The notes under the pieces: generated by a model
The model's input: only the letters and a program-made list of their open reading frames with translations
Told to the model about the DNA's origin: nothing
The model's database searches: none
DNA from: Lachnospiraceae bacterium UBA7160
GTDB taxonomy: Bacteria; Bacillota; Clostridia; Lachnospirales; Lachnospiraceae
Assembly: GCA_002491565.1 (NCBI GenBank)
Contig: DKWE01000060.1
Location: 1 to 10,869 of the forward strand
Length of the DNA: 10,869 nucleotides
Direction: 5' to 3'
Position numbers and translations under genes: made by a program
In this document: piece by piece, positions 7,030 to 10,869 of the stretch
How the letters are laid out: every line of letters begins with the position of its first letter
How positions within the stretch are numbered: the first letter of the stretch is position 1

Positions 7030-7701
7030 ATGTCATGGCAGAATTCACTATGTATGGAGTTTGCTATACGTTTACGGAACTGTGAGGAGGAAGCTGATTT
7101 GCTACGTGATGAGATCATTCATGTACTGGAGACGGAAACTGCGATTGAACAGAAGGTGTTTGAAAACGAAAGAGTAAGCGGCATGAATGCTGAAAAAATA
7201 ATGTATGGGCATGTTCGGTTTATAAAGTGTCAGCTTCCGGAGAATGATTTTGATGGCGGAGAGTTCGTCGATGCCGAATTCGATGGCTGTGATTTGAGTA
7301 ATTGCCATTTTAAAAATGCATACTTTCGGAATTGCAAATTCCGAAACTGTAAAATGGATGGCTGCTCTTTTGGCTCCGCTTTATTTAAGGGGATACGGAT
7401 CGAGAACTGTAGCTGCCGGTATTGCAATTTTGTATCGACTCTTTGGGAGAACACAATCGCAACTGACAGCAATATGGAGCAGAGCTTTTTTTCAGAGGTG
7501 ACATTGAAAAAGCCAGTATTCCACAATATCAATTTCACTAGTGCGGATTTTTTCAAGACAAAGCTGAGAGGGATCGATCTGTCTGACTGCATCATCAGCA
7601 ACCTGATGGTTTCCGATACCTATGCAGAGCTGGCAGGAGTGAAGGTAAATATCTATCAGGCAGCGGAGCTTGCCAAATTGTTGAAGGTTCAGATTGTATA
7701 A
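7030..7701 (+). CDS. Pentapeptide-repeat protein, cysteine-rich
   Basis: The protein has 223 residues. From about residue 58 to 195 it consists of five-residue units with a central Phe/Leu, for example FIKCQ, FDGGE, FDGCD, FKNAY, FRNCK, FRNCK, FGSAL. This predicts a right-handed quadrilateral beta-helix. The unit position before the turn is repeatedly Cys (xNCxF, GCDL, GCSF). A short helical N-terminus precedes it, and a helical tail ending QAAELAKLLKV caps it, as in Firmicutes relatives of the Qnr/MfpA class (about 200-220 residues). Qnr-type proteins mimic DNA and protect gyrase, but family membership alone does not show that here. The start is uncertain: AAAGGA at 7011-7016 is 13 nt before the ATG at 7030, and ATG 7054 is an in-frame alternative. 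It follows the MazF relic and ends in a terminator. Confidence 0.82.
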   Translation: MSWQNSLCMEFAIRLRNCEEEADLLRDEIIHVLETETAIEQKVFENERVSGMNAEKIMYGHVRFIKCQLPENDFDGGEFVDAEFDGCDLSNCHFKNAYFRNCKFRNCKMDGCSFGSALFKGIRIENCSCRYCNFVSTLWENTIATDSNMEQSFFSEVTLKKPVFHNINFTSADFFKTKLRGIDLSDCIISNLMVSDTYAELAGVKVNIYQAAELAKLLKVQIV

Positions 7702-7709
7702 ATGGTAAA

Positions 7710-7741
7710 ACGGACCTGATTGCGGTCAGGTCCGTCAGATT
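7710..7741 (+). terminator. Hairpin terminator after the pentapeptide gene
   Basis: A perfect 10-bp stem, ACGGACCTGA (7710-7719) with TCAGGTCCGT (7726-7735), has a 6-nt loop and starts 9 nt after the stop codon. The following CAGATTCTT is only moderately T-rich, so termination may be partial. Confidence 0.6.
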
Positions 7742-7753
7742 CTTCCAGTTAGA

Positions 7754-7832
7754 CCAGCCGTTCGAAGATCGAAGATAAGGCCAACAGAGGAAATTTCAGG
7801 ATGACGGGGTGGAGGATTCGTGTTATGATGAA
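7754..7832 (+). repeat. 79-bp direct repeat, copy 1 (upstream of the alkD-like gene)
   Basis: Ungapped match to 9160-9238 with 73 of 79 identical bases (differences at 7759, 7773, 7775, 7782, 7790 and 7814). It includes a promoter-like pair of hexamers and, in this copy only, the palindrome TTCGA-AGA-TCGAA (7761-7773). It lies 46 nt before the AlkD-like gene. The second copy lies upstream of an unrelated acetyltransferase. Confidence 0.88.
7801..7829 (+). promoter_or_regulatory. Promoter in repeat copy 1
   Basis: ATGACG (7801-7806) and TATGAT (7824-7829) are separated by exactly 17 bp, with TG one base before the -10 (extended -10). Transcription would start near 7836-7838, giving a leader of about 45 nt before the AlkD-like gene. 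Both hexamers and the extended -10 are unchanged in the second repeat copy. Confidence 0.55.
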
Positions 7833-7877
7833 CAACATGATAGAGATTACAGGCTCATAGGATGAAACAGGCGGTGA

Positions 7878-8558
7878 ATGGGAATGAGTGTAATTGTTGA
7901 GCAGGCAATTTATGAAATAAAATTATTAGCAGACAATGTTCCTGATGGAAAACATATAGTTACTGGCGATATAAGGAAATTATCGGCAAGATTATTTAGG
8001 GGAATAAAGGATAAAACCATAGATAATATTTTTTGCTTATGTGAGGAACTATTGGAAGAACATAGTTGGGGGTTAGGTGTAATTGCATTTGATTGGGCAT
8101 ATAGAGTAAAAGCGCAATATAATGAGGATACCTATGAAATCTTTTATGGTTGGCTCAAAAAATATGTGCGTGGGTGGGGCGATTGTGATGATTTTTGCAC
8201 CCACGCATTTGGCGAATTGCTAAGAAGATACAAAACGCTTTTTCCTAAAATTAAAGAGTGGACAAAAGATGAAGACTTTTGGGTTCGCCGTGCATCTGCT
8301 GTAATACTAATTCCAGCTATTCTTCACAAGGATTATGAAGGAATTGACCCCTTAATGATTTCAGATTTACTCATGTCTGATGAGCATGATTTGGTTCAAA
8401 AGGGGCATGGTTGGATGCTGAAGAGTCTATCGCAGGTTGATATGGAAACAGTAACAAATTATTTGATTGACAATCATACACAAATGCCACGAACGGCATA
8501 TCGCTATGCATTGGAGAAATATGATAAAGAAATGAGAAAAAAATTGATGTCCTTATAA
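7878..8558 (+). CDS. AlkD-like DNA alkylation repair protein
   Basis: This is a 226-residue all-helical HEAT-like repeat protein of the DNA alkylation repair (AlkD/AlkC) family. AlkD glycosylases excise positively charged N3- and N7-alkylated purines without flipping the base. Residues aligning with those needed in Bacillus cereus AlkD (Trp109, Asp113, Arg148, Trp187) are present at matching spacing: Trp100 and Asp104 in GWGDCDDF, Arg138 in FWVRRASAV, and Trp179 in VQKGHGWMLKSLS. The C-terminus MPRTAYRYALEKYDKEMR also fits the family. AGGCGG at 7869-7874 is 9 nt from the second in-frame ATG (7884) and only 3 nt from the first, so translation may begin at 7884. The gene is visibly richer in A+T than the operon upstream and shares this with the DUF3795 gene 28 nt downstream; both look acquired together. 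Function by homology only. Confidence 0.85.
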   Translation: MGMSVIVEQAIYEIKLLADNVPDGKHIVTGDIRKLSARLFRGIKDKTIDNIFCLCEELLEEHSWGLGVIAFDWAYRVKAQYNEDTYEIFYGWLKKYVRGWGDCDDFCTHAFGELLRRYKTLFPKIKEWTKDEDFWVRRASAVILIPAILHKDYEGIDPLMISDLLMSDEHDLVQKGHGWMLKSLSQVDMETVTNYLIDNHTQMPRTAYRYALEKYDKEMRKKLMSL

Positions 8559-8586
8559 GGAAAGCCAGCTTGAGGAGGAAATAGGT

Positions 8587-8964
8587 ACGAAAGAAAAAAT
8601 TACGCTATGCGGAGATAATTGTATAGAATGCCCAAGATATAATGCTCACAGTGAGGATGAATTAAGAGCGGTTGCGGAATTGTGGTATAAAGTTGGTTGG
8701 AGAGATAAAATTGTTTCTAATGAAGAAATCCGATGTACTGGATGCTCATCACATAAGGCATGTACATACCAGCTAGTTGAGTGTACAAAGAAACATCACG
8801 TAGAAAGGTGTAATCAATGTGTTTTGTTTCCATGTGATAAAATTTCGGATGTGTTAAGACGCTCAAATGAGTATCAGAAAAAATGCAAAGAAATCTGTTC
8901 CTCAACGGAATATATAATTTTAGAGAAAGCATTTTTTGATAAAGAGAATAATCTGAAAAAATAG
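8587..8964 (+). CDS. DUF3795-type cysteine-rich protein, start codon changed to ACG
   Basis: The frame gives 125 residues. The N-terminus after the first codon is KEKITLCGDNCIECPRYNA, with the Cys8/Cys12/Cys15 cluster; later cysteines fall at 50, 53, 59, 66, 75, 78 and 83 (RCTGC, CNQCVLFPC). This matches the DUF3795 family, small proteins presumed to bind zinc or an iron-sulfur cluster, with no established role. An ideal AGGAGG (8573-8578) sits 8 nt before codon ACG (8587), exactly where ATG is expected. There is no ATG, GTG or TTG in frame between the upstream TGA (8545-8547) and TTG at 8680. A TTG start at 8680 would remove the first cysteine cluster and has no ribosome binding site. Either ACG is used inefficiently or the gene was silenced by one T-to-C change. 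It is probably co-transcribed with the AlkD-like gene. Confidence 0.72.
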   Translation, partial: TKEKITLCGDNCIECPRYNAHSEDELRAVAELWYKVGWRDKIVSNEEIRCTGCSSHKACTYQLVECTKKHHVERCNQCVLFPCDKISDVLRRSNEYQKKCKEICSSTEYIILEKAFFDKENNLKK

Positions 8965-9010
8965 CAAATAGAGGAAGTAGCATATACGGGGAATTTCCAG
9001 ATTTTGGAGG

Positions 9011-9039
9011 ATAGGTTAAACGAAAAAGACAATCAGGAT
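9011..9039 (+). repeat. 29-bp tail repeat, copy 1
   Basis: ATAGGTTAAACGAAAA and the bases after it match 10050-10078 at 26 of 29 positions (differences at 9027, 9029 and 9035). A weaker, gapped match may continue to about 9063. This copy follows the AlkD-like/DUF3795 pair; the other covers the last codons and stop of the acetyltransferase gene. In the frame ending TAA 9039-9041 it reads ILEDRLNEKDNQD, parallel to the downstream copy, so both may descend from one coding tail. Confidence 0.75.
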
Positions 9040-9057
9040 TAAGCGAGGTAATTGATT

Positions 9058-9210
9058 ATGAATAAGGAATGGTCTGAGCTTAATAAAACAATGCAAGCAC
9101 AGATAAAAAAGGAGGACACTTATGAAGCGGGAACCGCCATGTGCTGTATAACTGCCTGGCCAGCTGTTCGAAGATCGAGGGTAAGGCAAACAGAGAAAAT
9201 TTCAGGATGA
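9058..9210 (+). pseudogene. Truncated N-terminus of a DinB-like protein
   Basis: The ATG has GAGGT 9 nt upstream. The first 25 or so codons read MNKEWSELNKTMQAQIKKED then TYEAG. This resembles the N-terminus of small Firmicutes DinB-superfamily helical-bundle proteins, where the sequence continues into a helix of the type IxTLLxLRxxLM. Here it departs near 9130 and runs into the 79-bp repeat, stopping at TGA 9208-9210. The complete family is roughly 150-170 residues with three metal-binding histidines, none of which remains. The intact ribosome binding site and start, followed by an abrupt loss, indicate a recombination or deletion that joined this stub to the repeat. The DinB assignment rests on a short segment and is tentative. 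Confidence 0.45.
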
Positions 9211-9238
9211 CGGGGTGGACGATTCGTGTTATGATGAA
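9160..9238 (+). repeat. 79-bp direct repeat, copy 2 (upstream of the GNAT gene)
   Basis: Second copy of the sequence at 7754-7832 (73/79 identical, no gaps). It begins inside the truncated DinB-like frame and ends 28 nt before the acetyltransferase start. The palindrome seen in copy 1 is broken here by changes at 9179 and 9181. Confidence 0.88.
9207..9235 (+). promoter_or_regulatory. Promoter in repeat copy 2
   Basis: ATGACG (9207-9212), 17 bp, TATGAT (9230-9235) with an extended -10 TG. The predicted start falls near 9242-9244, about 24 nt before the acetyltransferase ATG. The only change from copy 1 within this promoter is one spacer base (9220). Confidence 0.55.
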
Positions 9239-9266
9239 GGAAAATCGGTAATTGACGGAGGTAACT

Positions 9267-10058
9267 ATGGACAGCTTTGTAGATGAAAGAGATCGTGAAA
9301 TATTAGAGGGCGACAAATATACGTTTTTTGTGCTTCGCCGTATTATGGGCGGCAAGTGTGAGCTGCTTTTGACTGACCATGAAAGGCTGATTATTTGCTT
9401 TACGGGCAATCCATTTCCGATATGGATATGGACTCCGGACGATGCGTCTGAGAAGGAAATGGAGAGAGCCTATCAGATCGTGTCGGAACATTCTTTGTTA
9501 AACGGTGAATATCACTTTAATCTCAAGTATGATTTGGCGAAGTATTTTATTGAAAGGGCCGCTGGGGATGGGAAAACACTTTCTATTTTCCTCAATATGT
9601 TCGCATATGATTGCCGGAAGCCTGTAAAGCCAGCGGCGATAGCGGATGGCTCAATCTACCGATGCGGCAGCAAGGATGTTGACGAATTAGTAGATTTCCT
9701 GGATTTATTCCATGAAGAAACCGGAATCGACCAGAAGGATCGTAACAGCTACCGTATGGATGCAGAAGCATACATCAATTCGGGAAATATGTATTTATGG
9801 AAAAATGAGCAGGGAAATCATGTTGCAAGCTGCAAATTTGCCCCGGATGGGAATATGGCGTCTATCAATCTTGTATTTACCCGTCCTGAGTTCCGCAGGA
9901 GACATTATGCCGAAAATCTGGTTTATCAGGTTACAAAGCTTGCGATGAGTGCGGGGTATGTTCCCATGCTTTATACGGATGCAAATTATGCGGCATCGAA
10001 TGCTTGTTACGAGAAGATAGGATATGTACTCAGAGGCAAGCTGTGTACAATAGGTTAA
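9267..10058 (+). CDS. GNAT-family N-acetyltransferase
   Basis: This cytoplasmic protein of 263 residues has an N-terminal domain of unknown role (about 1-125) and a C-terminal GNAT fold (about 128-263). The GNAT part shows the acetyl-CoA strand and loop INLVFTRPEFRRRHYAENLV (200-219) and the closing motif NYAASNACYEKIGY (240-253). The pyrophosphate-binding loop (Q/R-x-x-G-x-G/A) reads RRRHYA, with His213 where Gly is usual, which could weaken acetyl-CoA binding. The acceptor is unknown; relatives acetylate amines, small antibiotics or protein N-termini. GGAGG (9257-9261) is 5 nt before ATG 9267. A TTG at 9252 is in frame but overlaps the ribosome binding site and is rejected. The gene sits between 79-bp repeat copy 2 (with its promoter) and the tail repeat, which overlaps its stop codon. 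Confidence 0.85.
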   Translation: MDSFVDERDREILEGDKYTFFVLRRIMGGKCELLLTDHERLIICFTGNPFPIWIWTPDDASEKEMERAYQIVSEHSLLNGEYHFNLKYDLAKYFIERAAGDGKTLSIFLNMFAYDCRKPVKPAAIADGSIYRCGSKDVDELVDFLDLFHEETGIDQKDRNSYRMDAEAYINSGNMYLWKNEQGNHVASCKFAPDGNMASINLVFTRPEFRRRHYAENLVYQVTKLAMSAGYVPMLYTDANYAASNACYEKIGYVLRGKLCTIG

Positions 10059-10078
10059 ACGAAAAGGGCAATCGGGAT
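10050..10078 (+). repeat. 29-bp tail repeat, copy 2
   Basis: Matches 9011-9039 at 26 of 29 bases. It starts in the second-last sense codon of the acetyltransferase gene, so its TAA stop (10056-10058) lies inside the repeat. Confidence 0.75.
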
Positions 10079-10141
10079 CTGGATAAGCGGATTGATGAAT
10101 TGGCGAAACGAAAAGCAATGGATAGAATTTTGCGGGGTTAA
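10052..10141 (+). pseudogene. C-terminal coding remnant of unknown family
   Basis: A frame without a start codon overlaps the end of the acetyltransferase gene and reads RLNEKGNRDLDKRIDELAKR then KAMDRILRG before TAA 10139-10141. The charged, helical character looks like a genuine protein C-terminus rather than a chance frame, and its first residues match the reading of the tail repeat at 9011 (RLNEKDNQD). I do not recognise the parent family. It may be the tail of an ancestral gene replaced by the acetyltransferase, or the acetyltransferase may have lost a C-terminal extension through a frameshift at its end. Confidence 0.35.
10100..10128 (+). promoter_or_regulatory. Candidate promoter of the MBL-fold hydrolase gene
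   Basis: TTGGCG (10100-10105) and TAGAAT (10123-10128) are spaced 17 bp apart and lie about 62 bp before the start codon. The hexamers fall within a coding remnant, so chance occurrence is possible. Confidence 0.35.
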
Positions 10142-10190
10142 GGGAGAAGATAAAATAATGTGGGAATGTCCCTAAAGGAGGAATATCATT

Positions 10191-10869
10191 ATGTACGAAT
10201 TGACCCAAATTTCGGAGCGGAGCTATTATATCCAAAGCCCTGCCAAAATCGGCCTGGTAAAACTGAATGAGCGGGATGTTTGCCTGATTGACAGCGGCAA
10301 TGACAAGGATGCCGGAAGGAAAGTCCGGCAGCTTCTCGACGCCAACGGCTGGCAGCTCATCGCTATTTATAACACGCATTCAAACGCCGATCACATTGGC
10401 GGCAACAAATATTTGCAGGGGCAGACCGGATGCAAAATCTATGCGCCTGGGATTGACTGCGCTTTTACCCGCCACCCCGTTCTGGAACCCTCTTTTTTAT
10501 ACGGCGGCTATCCGTGCAAGGAGCTGCGGCACAAATTTCTCATGGCCCAGGAAAGTGACACTCAGGAATTGACGCAGGAGTGCTTGCCGGAGGGCTTTGA
10601 AATCATCCCTTTGCCAGGGCATTTCTTTGATATGGTGGGCTTTCGTACCGCTGACGATGTGGTCTATCTGGCGGACTGCCTCTCCAGCCGGGAAACGCTG
10701 GACAAGTACCAGATCGGTTTTATCTATGATGTGGCAGCCTATTTGAAAACGCTGGAGATGGTAAAATCTCTGAGGGCTAAGATGTTCGTCCCGGCCCACG
10801 CAGCGGTCTCTGAGGATGTGACGGATCTCGCGCAGTATAACATCGACAAGGTGCTGGAGATTGCGGACA
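10191..10869 (+). CDS. MBL-fold metallo-hydrolase (3' end outside window)
   Basis: The frame stays open for 226 codons to the window edge. AAAGGAGG (10174-10181) is 9 nt before the ATG. The protein has metallo-beta-lactamase fold landmarks: LIDSGNDKDAGRKV (32-45), the metal motif THSNADHIGGN (62-72), GHFFDMVGF (143-151, His144), YLADCL (159-164, Asp162) and PAHAAV (201-206, His203). The metal motif is HxNxDH rather than HxHxDH: Asn65 replaces the second histidine, so the first metal site is probably altered. This variant occurs in a subset of uncharacterised Firmicutes MBL proteins. Members of the fold hydrolyse thioesters, lactones, phosphodiesters or beta-lactams; nothing here selects one. 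No signal peptide is seen, so it is probably cytoplasmic. The C-terminus is not visible. Confidence 0.85.
   Translation, partial: MYELTQISERSYYIQSPAKIGLVKLNERDVCLIDSGNDKDAGRKVRQLLDANGWQLIAIYNTHSNADHIGGNKYLQGQTGCKIYAPGIDCAFTRHPVLEPSFLYGGYPCKELRHKFLMAQESDTQELTQECLPEGFEIIPLPGHFFDMVGFRTADDVVYLADCLSSRETLDKYQIGFIYDVAAYLKTLEMVKSLRAKMFVPAHAAVSEDVTDLAQYNIDKVLEIAD

Noticed and set aside
6971..7177. Open frame starting at ATG 7025 in another frame ahead of the pentapeptide gene
   Set aside because: Better spaced from AAAGGA than the chosen start, but its product is Arg/Trp-rich without family character and overlaps the pentapeptide coding sequence. It remains possible as a leader peptide but is unsupported.
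7761..7773. Palindrome TTCGA-AGA-TCGAA as an operator in repeat copy 1
   Set aside because: It is not preserved in the second copy, so a conserved regulatory role is unlikely.
9252..9266. Earlier TTG start for the GNAT gene
   Set aside because: The TTG and next codons overlap the GGAGG ribosome binding site that serves ATG 9267.
9795..10379. Minus-strand open frame of 194 codons spanning the GNAT and MBL genes
   Set aside because: It crosses two clear + strand genes and their boundary and has no family features.
1..10869. tRNA, rRNA, CRISPR array, integrase or transposase genes
   Set aside because: Looked for by eye on both strands; no cloverleaf, spaced short repeats or recombinase motifs were found. 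The only repeats are the two pairs reported.

Overview
The window looks like a chromosome segment from an anaerobic, low-to-mid GC Firmicute, most likely a gut Clostridia/Lachnospiraceae member. Three things suggest this: strong AGGAGG-type ribosome binding sites, an AICAR transformylase that lacks the cyclohydrolase half of PurH (common in Clostridia), and an ABC transporter with its own two-component system of a type frequent in that group. The taxonomic placement is inference. All intact genes read on the + strand.

Layout. (1) 1-1275: a terminator-like hairpin, then a GC-rich housekeeping purine gene. (2) 1276-1779: a junction with no intact gene. It holds the last 39 codons of a lost Fic-type gene, a ~110-bp TTAA-flanked palindrome, a strong terminator hairpin and a promoter carrying an 11-bp-spaced direct repeat. 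(3) 1780-6800: a compact four-gene operon of two-FtsX-domain permease, ATPase, OmpR-type regulator and sensor kinase. This is probably a self-regulated detoxification or envelope-stress module. (4) 6801-7701: a MazF/PemK toxin remnant abutting the kinase stop codon, then a cysteine-rich pentapeptide-repeat protein and its terminator. (5) 7754-10141: a mosaic accessory stretch. An AlkD-like DNA alkylation repair gene and a DUF3795 gene, both visibly AT-rich, lie between a 79-bp promoter-bearing repeat and a 29-bp tail repeat. A second copy of the same two boundary sequences encloses a GNAT acetyltransferase immediately downstream. A DinB-like N-terminal stub lies between the two units. (6) 10191-end: a metallo-beta-lactamase-fold hydrolase that runs off the window.

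The purine gene and the ABC/two-component operon look ordinary and complete. The region after 6800 looks like an accumulation zone for small stress or modification enzymes and gene debris. The two most notable points are the paired boundary repeats around unrelated genes, which suggest cassette-like gene replacement, and the DUF3795 gene, whose ideal ribosome binding site leads to ACG instead of ATG. No RNA gene, CRISPR array or intact transposase was seen.
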